Of a stretch of 64,000 nucleotides of DNA, positions 30,860 to 40,009 are shown piece by piece. Position 1 is the first letter of the stretch. Each line of letters opens with the position of its first letter. The notes under the pieces were generated by a model. It searched no databases. It worked only from the letters and a program-made list of their open reading frames with translations, and was not told where the DNA came from. The position numbers were made by a program, and so were the translations under genes. Source of the DNA: Planococcus plakortidis (lineage in GTDB: Bacteria; Bacillota; Bacilli; Bacillales_A; Planococcaceae); NCBI RefSeq assembly GCF_001687605.2, contig NZ_CP016539.2:2510501-2574500 (forward strand), given 5' to 3'.

Positions 30860-31978
30860 TTACAGCTCGCCGAAATACTTATGCAAAGCTTCCACGATCC
30901 GCTGGGATGCTTTCCCGTCGCCGTATGGGTTCGATGCTTGAGACATCGCTTCATAGGCAGCTTCATCCGTCAGCAATTCCTTGCCGAGGCGGTAAATCGT
31001 TTCTTCGTCCGTACCGGCAAGCTTCAAGGTTCCGGCATCGATGCCTTCCGGGCGCTCCGTCGTATCACGCAATACCAAGACAGGCTTTCCGAGAGACGGC
31101 GCTTCTTCCTGCACCCCGCCTGAATCGGTCAGGATGAAGTAAGACTGGGCGGCGAAGTTATGGAAATCCAATACTTCGAGCGGCTCGATCAAATGGATGC
31201 GCGGGTCGCGCCCGAGCACTTCATCCGCTACTTCACGGACGGCCGGATTCATATGGACCGGATAGACGACTTGGATGTCATCATGCTCTTCGGTCAGGCG
31301 CTTGATGGCACGGAACATATTGCGCATCGGTTCGCCGAGGTTTTCACGGCGGTGGGCGGTCAATAGGATCATGCGGTCGTTGCCGATTTTATCGAGCACC
31401 GGATGTTGGTAATTATCACGCACCGTGGTCTGCAAGGCATCGATCGCTGTATTGCCCGTAATATAGATGGTTTCTTCTTTTTTGTTTTCATCACGCAGGT
31501 TCTGCGCGGACTTTTCGGTCGGCGCAAAGTGGATGTCCGCCATGACGCCTGTCAATTGGCGGTTCATCTCTTCCGGGAAAGGAGAGTACTTATTGTGGGT
31601 CCGGAGCCCGGCTTCTACGTGCCCGATTGAGATTTGGTTATACAAAGCAGCCAAACTTGCCGCAAATGTCGTTGTCGTATCCCCATGGACCAGTACAATA
31701 TCCGGTTTCGCTTCCTTCATCACATCATCTAAGCCCTGCATGGCCCGTACGGTGACGTCACTTAAGGTTTGGCGGTCCTTCATGATGTTCAAATCAAAGT
31801 CTGGCGTGATGCCGAATGTTTCGAGCACCTGGTCAAGCATTTGCCGATGCTGCGCTGTCACGGTCACAAGCGGTTCAATCGTCTCTGGATGCTTCTGCAA
31901 TTCCAGAACGAGCGGCGCCATTTTAATCGCTTCCGGACGTGTACCGAAAATCGTCATCACTTTCCATTTTTTCGTCAC
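30860..31978 (-). CDS. wecB: UDP-GlcNAc 2-epimerase (non-hydrolysing)
   Basis: This 372-residue GT-B fold enzyme (also called MnaA) interconverts UDP-GlcNAc and UDP-ManNAc, which supplies linkage units for wall teichoic acid. The N-terminal motif TIFGTRPEAIKMAP, VHGDTTTTFAASLAA, GHVEAGLRTHNKYSPFPEE and the C-terminal TDSGGVQEEAPSLGKPVLVL are intact. It begins with GTG at 31978, only 19 bases after upp, with a weak ribosome site, so coupling to upp is likely. The order upp-mnaA-atp is also known from staphylococci. Confidence 0.93.
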   Translation of the reverse strand: MTKKWKVMTIFGTRPEAIKMAPLVLELQKHPETIEPLVTVTAQHRQMLDQVLETFGITPDFDLNIMKDRQTLSDVTVRAMQGLDDVMKEAKPDIVLVHGDTTTTFAASLAALYNQISIGHVEAGLRTHNKYSPFPEEMNRQLTGVMADIHFAPTEKSAQNLRDENKKEETIYITGNTAIDALQTTVRDNYQHPVLDKIGNDRMILLTAHRRENLGEPMRNMFRAIKRLTEEHDDIQVVYPVHMNPAVREVADEVLGRDPRIHLIEPLEVLDFHNFAAQSYFILTDSGGVQEEAPSLGKPVLVLRDTTERPEGIDAGTLKLAGTDEETIYRLGKELLTDEAAYEAMSQASNPYGDGKASQRIVEALHKYFGEL

Positions 31979-31997
31979 TGCTGATCAACCCGCTTTC

Positions 31998-32627
31998 TTA
32001 TTTTGTTCCGAACAAGCGATCTCCGGCATCGCCGAGGCCAGGTACGATATAACCTTTTTCGTTCAGCTTCTCATCAAGTGCCGCGATGTAGATATCGACA
32101 TCCGGATGCGCTTTTTGCAAAGCTTCCACGCCTTCCGGAGCTGCGATGATGCACATGAACTTGATTTTTGTCGCGCCACGCTTTTTCAAGGAATTGACAG
32201 CCTCAATCGCAGAGCCGCCTGTTGCAAGCATTGGATCGACAACGATCAATTCGCGCTCGGAAACATCGGATGGCATTTTGAAATAATATTCCACTGGCTG
32301 CAAGGTTTCGGGGTCACGGTACAAGCCGATATGCCCGACCTTCGCTGCCGGAATCAATTTCAGGACGCCGTCAACCATTCCGATCCCTGCACGCAAAATC
32401 GGCACGATGCCTAATTTTTTCCCGGCCAGAACGTTCGACTTGGCGACTTGCACTGGTGTCTCCACGTCGATTTCCTGAAGCGGAAGCTCGCGCGTGATTT
32501 CAAACGCCATCAATGTCGAAATCTCGTCGACCAATTCACGGAACTCCTTTGTTCCAGTCGATTTGTCGCGGATGTACGTCAGTTTATGCTGAATCAACGG
32601 ATGATCAAAAACGAATACTTTTCCCAC
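31998..32627 (-). CDS. upp: uracil phosphoribosyltransferase
   Basis: This salvage enzyme of 209 residues makes UMP from uracil and PRPP. The PRPP-binding loop is [11 protein letters not shown], and the C-terminal uracil-binding segment [14 protein letters not shown] is intact. The GTG at 32627 ([15 protein letters not shown]) after AAAGGAG gives the same length as in B. subtilis; the frame continues upstream only by chance. In B. subtilis upp follows glyA directly, but here a sensor gene is inserted between them. Confidence 0.95.
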   Translation of the reverse strand: MGKVFVFDHPLIQHKLTYIRDKSTGTKEFRELVDEISTLMAFEITRELPLQEIDVETPVQVAKSNVLAGKKLGIVPILRAGIGMVDGVLKLIPAAKVGHIGLYRDPETLQPVEYYFKMPSDVSERELIVVDPMLATGGSAIEAVNSLKKRGATKIKFMCIIAAPEGVEALQKAHPDVDIYIAALDEKLNEKGYIVPGLGDAGDRLFGTK

Positions 32628-32662
32628 AGTGTATCTCTCCTTTTTCATACATTTTCCTAAAC

Positions 32663-32671
32663 AGTATAACA
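32663..32671 (-). promoter_or_regulatory. extended -10 promoter for upp
   Basis: TGTTATACT on the minus strand fits an extended -10 element about 35 bases before the upp start. No good -35 box is visible. Confidence 0.5.
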
Positions 32672-32741
32672 GAAAATGAACCGCTTTAGAGCTTCCCCCC
32701 TGCATTAGGATTATTCAGTCAACTTCCATACGCAAATAAAA

Positions 32742-32764
32742 AACCAGGGCAGAGGCCCTGGTTA
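32742..32764 (-). terminator. terminator after EAL gene
   Basis: ACCAGGGC and GCCCTGGT pair around a four-base loop and a run of six T follows on the minus strand, overlapping the stop codon. Confidence 0.9.
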
Positions 32765-34936
32765 GAGGAGATGCGCTTCATCGAGCGGCATCGGCCGGTG
32801 GAACAGAAAGCCTTGGGCGATGGTACAGCCCATCTCGAGCAATAGCGTCCGGTCGCCTTCAGTTTCGACGCCTTCCGCGACTGCCCGAAGCCCCAGATTG
32901 TCCGCCAACTGGATGATCGTCCGGATGACCGCGCGCGTTCCGTGTTCATCCATATTGGAGACGAAGGAGCGATCGATCTTGATTTCTTCCACAGGCAGCT
33001 TCTGCAAATAGCTGAGCGACGAATAGCCGGTGCCAAAATCATCGATGGATGTCGCGAAGCCATATTTTTTCAGCTGGTTGAATACCGTCCCGGCCGTATC
33101 GATGTCGACGACGCCGATACGCTCGGTGATCTCCAGCTGGATCCATTTGGGGTCCACGCCGAATTTTTTCGCCTCGTCCACCAGATGCGGGACAAAGGAA
33201 TGGTGGAAAAAATGTTCAGCCGAAATATTGATTGCCACTTGGCGCAACTCAAGGCCTTGTTCCTGGCGTTTCTTCAGCCAGGCCAGGACTTGCTCGATGA
33301 TATGCTGCTCAAGCTGGCGGATCTTCCCGTTCTTTTCCGCTGCCGGAATGAAAATAGCGGGCGAAATCTCCCCGAGTTCCGGCGACTTCCAGCGGGCCAG
33401 CGCTTCAAATCCAAGGATGTTCCGGCTTTCGAGCGACACTTTCGGCTGCAGGAAGACACTGATTTCACTGCGTTTGAGCGCCACCGTCAGAGCATTGGCC
33501 ACGCGCAGGTCGCGCATCATCACTTCGTCTTGTTCATTCTCGAAATAACAGACAGCCTCGCCGATGCGCTCTTTCGCTTTCGATAAAGCGCTGTCGGCAC
33601 AGCGCACCAGCTCCTCTGCATTCTGCTGTGCCGGGGTGACGATCGCCACCCCCACTTTGACCGTCAGAAACAAATCCATTTCGCCAATCGACACCGGTTC
33701 CCGTAAGCTGCTTAAGATATCCTCCAGGAATTCAGGCGCACGCGTCAACGGAATGGTGCTGTAGAGTGACAGGCGCGAATCGGAAAAACGCGCGACCAGC
33801 TTTTCCCCGGCGCCTCCTGCCAGTACCAGTCGGCGGCCGAGCTCCCGGCACAAATCGTTGCCTGCCTTATGGCCATATTGGTCGCTGATTTTAATGAATT
33901 CATCCGCTGAGATAAACGCGACAAAACCTTCCTTCCCCTCCTGAAGCAACTCTTCCAGTTCGGTACGGAAATAATGGCGGTTCGGCAAGCCTGATTCCTC
34001 ATCAATATAAGCAAGGCGCAGGATCTCTTCCTGCTGGCGTGAAAACTTAACCGCCAACGAAACGATCGACGCAATTTCTTCCATGAAGACCAGGTCTTTT
34101 TCCGAAGGCTTGAATACCGAAGGGAAATAGATCCCGAACGTGCCGATAGTTTCTTCCTGGCCATTGGAAATGGGAACGGACCAAATCGCTTTGATGCCAA
34201 ATTCATCGAGAAGCTCCTGCAGGCTGCCAAGAAGCGCATCTTTTGCCACATCTTCGACAATGACGGGCTCCTGGCGCAGATAGGCCGCTCCGCACGGGCT
34301 GGCATCAGCCGCTACTTCCAAGCCGCGCATCCCTTGAGAGAATTCGTCCGGCATCGATTTCGCTGCGCCCACCTGGAAACGCTTCGCCTCGTCCACCAAG
34401 AGGACCGTACAGCGTGAACCGTCGAGGAAAAACGATTCAGCCGTTTCGCAGATGTTCTGAAGGAGCATGCCAAGCATATGGCCTTTTTCAATGCCTTTGT
34501 ACGTTTCCTTCTGCAGCTCAATCAAAGTTTCTGCCCGCCGGCGGTCGCTGATATCCCGTTGGAGCATTAAAGTGTAACGCAAAGATCGTTCGGGAAATGC
34601 CAAGGGCTGGACCGTGATCTCGTTCCAGAAAGGTGTCCCGTCTTTTCGGTAATTGACGATTTCAAAAATGCCTGGCTGCGACGAGGCTGTCGCTTCTCGG
34701 ATCCGGATTCCTGTGTCGGCATCAGTTTTTACGCCATGGAGGAATTTACCGTTTCTTCCGATAACTTCCTCTTCACTGTAACCGGTCATTTCAAAAAACG
34801 CCTCATTGGCATAAGCAATCGGATGATCGGGAATTTCAGGGTTCACGACGACAAAACTCGTGTGGAATTCGATCCCGAGACGGCGCAGCCAATCTATGAT
34901 CACTTTGCGGTCTTCCTGGATTTCATATTGATGCAT
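32762..34936 (-). CDS. LOV-like PAS-GAF-GGDEF-EAL protein, predicted c-di-GMP phosphodiesterase
   Basis: This cytoplasmic sensor has 724 residues. Residues 22-130 are a LOV-type PAS domain: PDHPIAYANEAFFEMTGY, NYRKDGTPFWNEI and LQRDIS are textbook, but the photoactive Cys of GRNCRFLQ is Gly63 here (GRNGKFLHG). The flavin-contact residues Asn62, Asn95, Asn105 and Gln126 remain. A GAF domain covers about 140-300. The GGDEF domain (about 315-460) has SDSRL where GGDEF should be, so cyclase activity is unlikely. The EAL domain (about 480-720) is intact: FEALARW, LEITER, IDDFGTGYSSLSYL, KIDRSFV and AEGVET. The ATG at 34936 follows GGGAGGG. The gene interrupts the usual glyA-upp order. Confidence 0.9.
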   Translation of the reverse strand: MHQYEIQEDRKVIIDWLRRLGIEFHTSFVVVNPEIPDHPIAYANEAFFEMTGYSEEEVIGRNGKFLHGVKTDADTGIRIREATASSQPGIFEIVNYRKDGTPFWNEITVQPLAFPERSLRYTLMLQRDISDRRRAETLIELQKETYKGIEKGHMLGMLLQNICETAESFFLDGSRCTVLLVDEAKRFQVGAAKSMPDEFSQGMRGLEVAADASPCGAAYLRQEPVIVEDVAKDALLGSLQELLDEFGIKAIWSVPISNGQEETIGTFGIYFPSVFKPSEKDLVFMEEIASIVSLAVKFSRQQEEILRLAYIDEESGLPNRHYFRTELEELLQEGKEGFVAFISADEFIKISDQYGHKAGNDLCRELGRRLVLAGGAGEKLVARFSDSRLSLYSTIPLTRAPEFLEDILSSLREPVSIGEMDLFLTVKVGVAIVTPAQQNAEELVRCADSALSKAKERIGEAVCYFENEQDEVMMRDLRVANALTVALKRSEISVFLQPKVSLESRNILGFEALARWKSPELGEISPAIFIPAAEKNGKIRQLEQHIIEQVLAWLKKRQEQGLELRQVAINISAEHFFHHSFVPHLVDEAKKFGVDPKWIQLEITERIGVVDIDTAGTVFNQLKKYGFATSIDDFGTGYSSLSYLQKLPVEEIKIDRSFVSNMDEHGTRAVIRTIIQLADNLGLRAVAEGVETEGDRTLLLEMGCTIAQGFLFHRPMPLDEAHLL

Positions 34937-34971
34937 ACGCGTCCCTCCCATTTTTCTTCGTTATGTATGGT

Positions 34972-35006
34972 GAAAAAAAGCCGCCTATGCATGCGGCGGC
35001 TTTATT
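34972..35006 (-). terminator. terminator after glyA
   Basis: AAAGCCGCC and GGCGGCTTT pair around a short loop containing ATGCAT, with T residues after the stem. Confidence 0.88.
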
Positions 35007-35037
35007 CATTTCTGTATTCATCTAGATAACCGGCTGC

Positions 35038-36273
35038 TTATTTATACAAAGGATGGGCAGCTGTCAATTTTGCTGTACGTTCAGCCGCTTCCTTCTTCAC
35101 GGCTTCATCTTCAGGGTTTTTCAATAGTAGCGCCATGATTGAAGCGATTTCCTTCATTTCTTCCTCTTTGAAACCGCGGGAAGTGACAGCTGCCGTTCCG
35201 AGACGGATGCCGGATGTGACGAATGGGCTTTCCGGATCGAACGGGATGGTGTTTTTATTGGTCGTGATGCCGACTTCATCCAACAGATGTTCCGCGACTT
35301 TGCCCGTCAGGTTAAGCGAACGGAGATCAAGCAACAATAAGTGGTTGTCTGTTCCGCCGGAAACGATATCAACGCCTTCAGCCGTTAAGCTATCAGCCAA
35401 GACATTCGCATTTTTGACGACCTGGTCGATGTAATCTTTGAACTCTGGCTGCTGGGCTTCGCCGAAAGCGACAGCCTTCGCCGCGATAACGTGCATCAAT
35501 GGGCCGCCCTGGATGCCAGGGAAGATGATTTTATCGATTTTCTTCGCAAATTCCTCTTTGCAAAGAATCAAGCCGCCGCGAGGGCCGCGTAACGTTTTAT
35601 GGGTAGTGGAAGTAACAAAATGTGCATGAGGCACTGGATTCGGATGGGCACCGGTTGCAACAAGCCCTGCGATGTGCGCCATGTCGACCATCAGATACGC
35701 GCCGACTTCATCGGCGATTTCACGGAATTTCGCAAAATCCAATGTACGTGAGTAAGCACTGGCGCCGGCGACGATCATTTTCGGCTTGTGCTCAAGAGCA
35801 GCCTGTCGAACCGCTTCGTAATCAAGCAATTGCGTCTCTTTGTCGACGCCGTATTCGACGAAATTATACTGCATGCCGCTGAAGTTGACTTTGCTGCCGT
35901 GCGTCAAATGCCCGCCGTGGTTCAAGTTCATGCCAAGGACGGTATCGCCTTGTTCAAGCATCGCTGTGTATACAGCCATATTCGCCTGTGAACCTGAGTG
36001 TGGCTGGACGTTCGCATGCTCTGCGCCGAAAATCTCTTTCAAGCGGTCACGTGCGATATTTTCCACTACATCTACAAATTCACAACCGCCGTAATAGCGT
36101 TTGCCCGGATAGCCTTCTGCGTATTTATTGGTCAACACGGACCCTTGTGCGTCCATCACTGCCTGGGATACAAAGTTTTCCGATGCGATCAACTCGATAT
36201 TCGCTTCCTGGCGTTCTTTTTCCGCATTCATTGCTTCATATACTGCCTGATCCTGAGCCTTAATCAATTCCAT
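35038..36273 (-). CDS. glyA: serine hydroxymethyltransferase
   Basis: This PLP enzyme of 411 residues makes glycine and methylene-tetrahydrofolate from serine. The PLP lysine lies in [15 protein letters not shown], and the N-terminal [12 protein letters not shown] and the [11 protein letters not shown] block are intact. The ATG at 36273 after GGGAGGG gives the normal length. It overlaps the end of ywlG by 14 bases. Confidence 0.96.
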   Translation of the reverse strand: MELIKAQDQAVYEAMNAEKERQEANIELIASENFVSQAVMDAQGSVLTNKYAEGYPGKRYYGGCEFVDVVENIARDRLKEIFGAEHANVQPHSGSQANMAVYTAMLEQGDTVLGMNLNHGGHLTHGSKVNFSGMQYNFVEYGVDKETQLLDYEAVRQAALEHKPKMIVAGASAYSRTLDFAKFREIADEVGAYLMVDMAHIAGLVATGAHPNPVPHAHFVTSTTHKTLRGPRGGLILCKEEFAKKIDKIIFPGIQGGPLMHVIAAKAVAFGEAQQPEFKDYIDQVVKNANVLADSLTAEGVDIVSGGTDNHLLLLDLRSLNLTGKVAEHLLDEVGITTNKNTIPFDPESPFVTSGIRLGTAAVTSRGFKEEEMKEIASIMALLLKNPEDEAVKKEAAERTAKLTAAHPLYK

Positions 36274-36844
36274 CTGTCTTTCCCTCCCGTGATTGAAGAA
36301 CCTGGCGATCATAGCTCGCACGGATACCGCCGATCAATTTCGGCCGTGTCGTCGCACTCGATACGATCGCTTCCCCTATTAGTTTAACAGAAGTCCGCAC
36401 CGGAACGGCGACTCTTTTTAAATGCATGCCGATCATCGTCTGCCCGATGTCCACTCCGGCGTGGGCAGCTATTTCCTCGACGACGACCGGGTCGTTCATA
36501 GTCATGAAGGCGTAAGCACTCATCGAGCCGCCTGCTTTCGCCACAGGCACCACCGATACCGGCTCCAATCCATAGCGTTCGGCAGCTGCCCGCTCAATCG
36601 TCAGCGCGCGGTTGATATGCTCGCAACCTTGAAACGCCAAAAATAACCCATGCCGCTCTGCGAACACGCGCAGCGGCTCATATAAGCTTTCCGCTATATC
36701 GAGCCCGCCACCTGTGCCGATGCGCTCACCGGCCACTTCAGAAGTCGAGCAGCCGACGACGAATAATTGGCCTTCCTTGAACGCAATCTGTTGCTCCAAT
36801 TCGCTGAGAACTTCTTCAAGCTGCAACTGCCATAAGCTTTGCAT
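36260..36844 (-). CDS. ywlG: YwlG/DUF436-family protein
   Basis: This 194-residue protein is of the conserved TIGR01440 family next to glyA. It has [17 protein letters not shown] near residue 29, [14 protein letters not shown] in the middle and a C-terminal [13 protein letters not shown]. Function is not established; the fixed cysteines may be catalytic. AAGGAGGAG precedes the ATG. It is translationally linked to glyA by overlap and follows rpiB by 12 bases. Confidence 0.88.
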   Translation of the reverse strand: MQSLWQLQLEEVLSELEQQIAFKEGQLFVVGCSTSEVAGERIGTGGGLDIAESLYEPLRVFAERHGLFLAFQGCEHINRALTIERAAAERYGLEPVSVVPVAKAGGSMSAYAFMTMNDPVVVEEIAAHAGVDIGQTMIGMHLKRVAVPVRTSVKLIGEAIVSSATTRPKLIGGIRASYDRQVLQSREGKTDGID

Positions 36845-36856
36845 GCTTACTCCTCC

Positions 36857-37294
36857 TTAGTTTTCGAGTGCGCTGATTTTCTGGACGCGGTTTTCGTGGC
36901 GCCCGCCTTCAAAATCGGTCGTCAGCCATGTTTTCGCAATTTCTTTCGCGAGGCCCGGCCCGATGACACGCTCGCCCATCGCGAGGACATTCGAATCGTT
37001 GTGTTCACGCGTCGCTTTTGCGCTGAATACGTCATGGACGAGTGCACAGCGGATGCCTTTCACCTTATTGGCGGAAATCGACATGCCGATCCCTGTGCCG
37101 CAAATCAAGATGCCTTTATCGAACTCGCCGCTTGCGACACCTTCCGCTACCGGTTGTGCATAATCCGGATAGTCGACGGAATCGTCCGTCTGCGGGCCGA
37201 AGTCCTTGTATTCAATGCCCATCTCGTTCAGTAGATTGACAATTTCCTTGCGCAGGTTATTGCCGCCGTGGTCTGAAGAAATCGCTATTTTCAT
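36857..37294 (-). CDS. rpiB: ribose-5-phosphate isomerase B-type
   Basis: This RpiB/LacAB-family isomerase of 145 residues interconverts ribose 5-phosphate and ribulose 5-phosphate. Signature parts are ISSDHGGNNLRKEI at the start, the active-site ICGTGIGMSISANKVKGIR with its cysteine, and DSNVLAMGERVIG. The ATG at 37294 follows AGAGGG. It heads the rpiB-ywlG-glyA group. Confidence 0.93.
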   Translation of the reverse strand: MKIAISSDHGGNNLRKEIVNLLNEMGIEYKDFGPQTDDSVDYPDYAQPVAEGVASGEFDKGILICGTGIGMSISANKVKGIRCALVHDVFSAKATREHNDSNVLAMGERVIGPGLAKEIAKTWLTTDFEGGRHENRVQKISALEN

Positions 37295-37436
37295 GATTAA
37301 CCCTCTTTTCGTTTTCATTTAGCGGGCAGCACCCAAATCAGCGCAGCCGCTTTTATTTAATTCTAACATTTTTGAACAGTTCCATGTTACTTCCTCATGC
37401 CCGGTTTCTGCAACTGTCATCCTTTTGCCAGGCAAT

Positions 37437-37489
37437 CGAAAAAGAGCTGTCCCGAAGCACATGCATTTATGGCCTTGGTCAGCTCTCTT
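37437..37489 (-). terminator. possible terminator after ywlE
   Basis: AGAGCTGACC and its partial complement GGACAGCTCT enclose a long loop, with TTTTTC following on the minus strand. Confidence 0.5.
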
Positions 37490-37492
37490 CCT

Positions 37493-37927
37493 TCACGCGA
37501 TGCCTAATTGCTTTACCAGCTTATCGATCAATTGCTCCAGCTCCCGATATGTCCTGCGGTAATCATCGAGGGACCCGCCATATGGGTCGCTGATATCCCC
37601 CGTCGAGCCTTCCGCGAATTCCCTTACGGTGTGCAGCTTCGTCGCTACTTCCGGATAGTATTGCATGAGCGCCATCTTGTGTGAATGCGTCATCGTCAAA
37701 ATCAATTCCGCCCATTCCACATCGCGCGGGTCCAGCGGCTTCGATACATGGTCGAATTCGATGGATTGCTCGCTCAATACTTTCTGTGCATTGGCTGACA
37801 ACGGCGCTTGCCCAGCGAAAATCCCAGCCGAACGCGCTTCCACCCCGTCGATGGAACGGGTATGCACAATTGCTTCGGCCATCGGGCTGCGGCACGTATT
37901 CCCTGTGCAGACGAATAAAATCCTCAT
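37493..37927 (-). CDS. ywlE: protein-arginine phosphatase
   Basis: This low-molecular-weight phosphatase of 144 residues has the loop VCTGNTCRSPMAEAI. Cys7 is the nucleophile, and Thr11, where tyrosine phosphatases have Ile, is the residue known to select phospho-arginine. The general acid is in DISDPYGG (Asp114). It reverses McsB arginine phosphorylation that marks proteins for ClpCP. GGGGGGA precedes the ATG. B. subtilis has ywlD/mntP upstream; here that place is taken by repeats. Confidence 0.92.
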   Translation of the reverse strand: MRILFVCTGNTCRSPMAEAIVHTRSIDGVEARSAGIFAGQAPLSANAQKVLSEQSIEFDHVSKPLDPRDVEWAELILTMTHSHKMALMQYYPEVATKLHTVREFAEGSTGDISDPYGGSLDDYRRTYRELEQLIDKLVKQLGIA

Positions 37928-38089
37928 CCAATCCCCCCTTATCCAAGCTTCTGTGTCGCTGCCTTTTGCGTTCAGTGAACTCTCCAGATAGCGTGTGTCT
38001 GCCTATTATTATACCGCATTTCATCAAGCTATTGTATGGATGCGGATTGGGCTGTAATGTGCAGCAGTTTTTGTGGATAGCTGGACAGC
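37928..38089. other. spacer upstream of ywlE
   Basis: This stretch holds the upstream region of ywlE and the start of the repeat block. I see no gene, and the short open frames lack ribosome sites. Confidence 0.4.
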
Positions 38090-38530
38090 TGGACTTGAGA
38101 GTTTGACGGATTGCTCAATGAAATTCGCTTCGCCAAGTAGCCGCCTCCCACTTTGGGCATGCCTCTTGCAATAAGCCAAGAAGATCACTTGTCTTATTGC
38201 GTCGGCTAGCCCGTGTGCGCGGTTCGGCTTTTAAATTCCACTGGATATTGCGTGCGAAGACATGTCACTGTTAATTGTTTTCATCCGCTGGAGGAGACGC
38301 TTAATGGGGCTTGATAGCGAGATGTGTTGTCTATTAAACATTTCATCACGAACTAGCCGCCTCTCGCTTGGGGCTGACCTCCCGCCATGAGCCAAGAAGA
38401 ACACTTGTCTCATTGCTTCGGCTCGCCCTTGTGCGCGGTTCGGCTTTTAGATTTCATTGGATTTTTCATGTAAGAATTACCATTGTTAGTTGTTTTCATC
38501 CGCTGGTGGGGACGCCTAGCTAGACTTGAT
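38090..38530 (+). repeat. R3 intergenic repeat, two tandem units
   Basis: Two direct units about 216 bp apart share CTAGCCGCCTC-like, AGCCAAGAAGA, CACTTGTCT, TGTGCGCGGTTCGGCTTTTA and TTTTCATCCGCTGG blocks. The inner arms covary: GCAATAAG/CTTATTGC in the first unit, CATGAG/CTCATTG in the second. Spacing of the blocks is constant to within a few bases. The end GCCTAGCTAGACTTG resembles the boundary of the minus-strand copy at 53120. Confidence 0.88.
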
Positions 38531-38619
38531 AGTTGTTAAGTCGCCAGAGCTATTCAATTTGGGCTTACGAAGCAGAACAAAAGTATTCCCACTAATGCCA
38601 GCGCCAGATGCATTTGACT

Positions 38620-38825
38620 TACTTTCTAAAACTAGAGATGGAGCGAAAAGGGGACGACGCCGGAGGGACAGCGCGGGTCTGGCGAGACAAATGTGTCGCG
38701 CTCTTTGCGGCACATTGGCTCGACGCCCGCCCCATTCCCGGGCAGCTGATAACGCGACGTCCTGTCGCTTCAGCTACATGACTCGCATCCTGCGAGCCCT
38801 AAGCGTGGCCCTTGGAGCGGAATCT
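38620..38825 (+). repeat. R2 intergenic repeat, copy c
   Basis: This copy starts with CTAAAACTAGAGATGGAGCG, the same boundary as the 466-621 copy in complement. The core arm AATGTG pairs with CACATT where copy a has AACGT/ACGTT, so both sides changed. A second hairpin GCGAC-GTCCT-GTCGC is shared with the 20352 copy. It directly follows the R3 pair. Confidence 0.85.
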
Positions 38826-38867
38826 CAATTCCTTTCTTTTTTCCACTTCCTCTCCCCTCAATTTTAA

Positions 38868-38900
38868 ACAAAAAAACCACTGGAAATTTCCCAGTGGCCT
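38868..38900 (-). terminator. terminator after ywlC
   Basis: CCACTGG and CCAGTGG arms with an AAATT loop are followed by seven T on the minus strand. Confidence 0.9.
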
Positions 38901-38931
38901 TGCATGCTGTCATCTAATTCATTTGCTGGAG

Positions 38932-39921
38932 TCAGCTGAACCATTTATGGTCCGCCGCTTTTTCCAGGCGGTTCATCAGGGCAGCATCTTCATTTTCCGG
39001 CAATACGCAAGCCAAGATCAGATCAGCATCCGTCTGGTCACATTTCCGGAGGCTGTCGTATAACTTATCCACAGCGAGCGGGAAGCAATAATCCGCCGTT
39101 TCGAAATCTTCCCGGCTCAGTACGGCGATTTTCTTCTTCTTGCTATGGATATGGTCGATCGCTTTCTCGATCAGCTTCGTATTGTGCTCAATCAAGTAAA
39201 GTGGCGCTTGTGGTGCATAATGGGCATACTTCATGCCCGGTGATTTCGGTGTATTGCCTTTTGTCTCGGAAGATAGGCGGACAGTCCCGATCACTTCTTC
39301 CAATTGCTCTTTTGTCACTTGCCCAGGGCGCAAGATGACGGGAGGGGCGCTCGTCATGTCGAGCACCGTCGATTCGATGCCGACTTGTGTCGGCCCACCG
39401 TCCAGAATGAGCGGGATCTTGGTATTCATGTCAAAATAGACATGCTCAGCCAAGGTCGGACTCGGTTTTCCGCTCGTATTGGCACTTGGGGCTGCGACCG
39501 GCTGCTTCAAACGCTTCAATAAATTCAACGCAACGGGATGATTCGGCACGCGAATCCCTACCGTCGGCAAACCGGCTGTAACGTTAGAAGCAAAGGTATC
39601 CGGTTTCGCCTGCATGATCAACGTCAGTGCACCCGGCCAAAAAGCATCCATGCATTGCAGGGCTTTTTCCGGAACATCTTCGACATACTCCAAGGCGGTT
39701 TCTTTGGAATCCACATGAACAATCAATGGATTGTCGGTCGGTCGGCCTTTCGCTTCGAAAATTTTATCGACAGCGGTCGCGTTCATCGCATCCGCGCCCA
39801 AGCCGTAAACGGTTTCGGTCGGGAATGCCACGACTTCCCCTCCGCGGATGAAATCCACAGCTTGTGCATAACTTTCATCGTTGTTCACATGTTCATCCAC
39901 AAGAATTGTTTTCGTTTCCAC
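38932..39921 (-). CDS. ywlC: threonylcarbamoyl-AMP synthase
   Basis: This long-form Sua5/YwlC enzyme of 329 residues makes threonylcarbamoyl-AMP for the t6A37 modification of tRNAs that read ANN codons. The YrdC-like domain (about 15-205) has GGEVVAFPTETVYGLGADA, KGRPTDNPLIVHV and PVAAPSANTSGKPSPT. The linker SPGMKYAHYAPQAPLYL leads to the C-terminal Sua5 domain. The start is GTG at 39921 behind GGAG. In B. subtilis spoIIR lies between prmC and ywlC; here only 88 bases do. Confidence 0.94.
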   Translation of the reverse strand: METKTILVDEHVNNDESYAQAVDFIRGGEVVAFPTETVYGLGADAMNATAVDKIFEAKGRPTDNPLIVHVDSKETALEYVEDVPEKALQCMDAFWPGALTLIMQAKPDTFASNVTAGLPTVGIRVPNHPVALNLLKRLKQPVAAPSANTSGKPSPTLAEHVYFDMNTKIPLILDGGPTQVGIESTVLDMTSAPPVILRPGQVTKEQLEEVIGTVRLSSETKGNTPKSPGMKYAHYAPQAPLYLIEHNTKLIEKAIDHIHSKKKKIAVLSREDFETADYCFPLAVDKLYDSLRKCDQTDADLILACVLPENEDAALMNRLEKAADHKWFS

Positions 39922-40009
39922 CTAAACATCTCCAGTACAATAAGGTTTTGGCGATAATATCCACATTTTGTGGATAACACCCCTTAACATCAGGCGATTT
40001 ATACACAAA

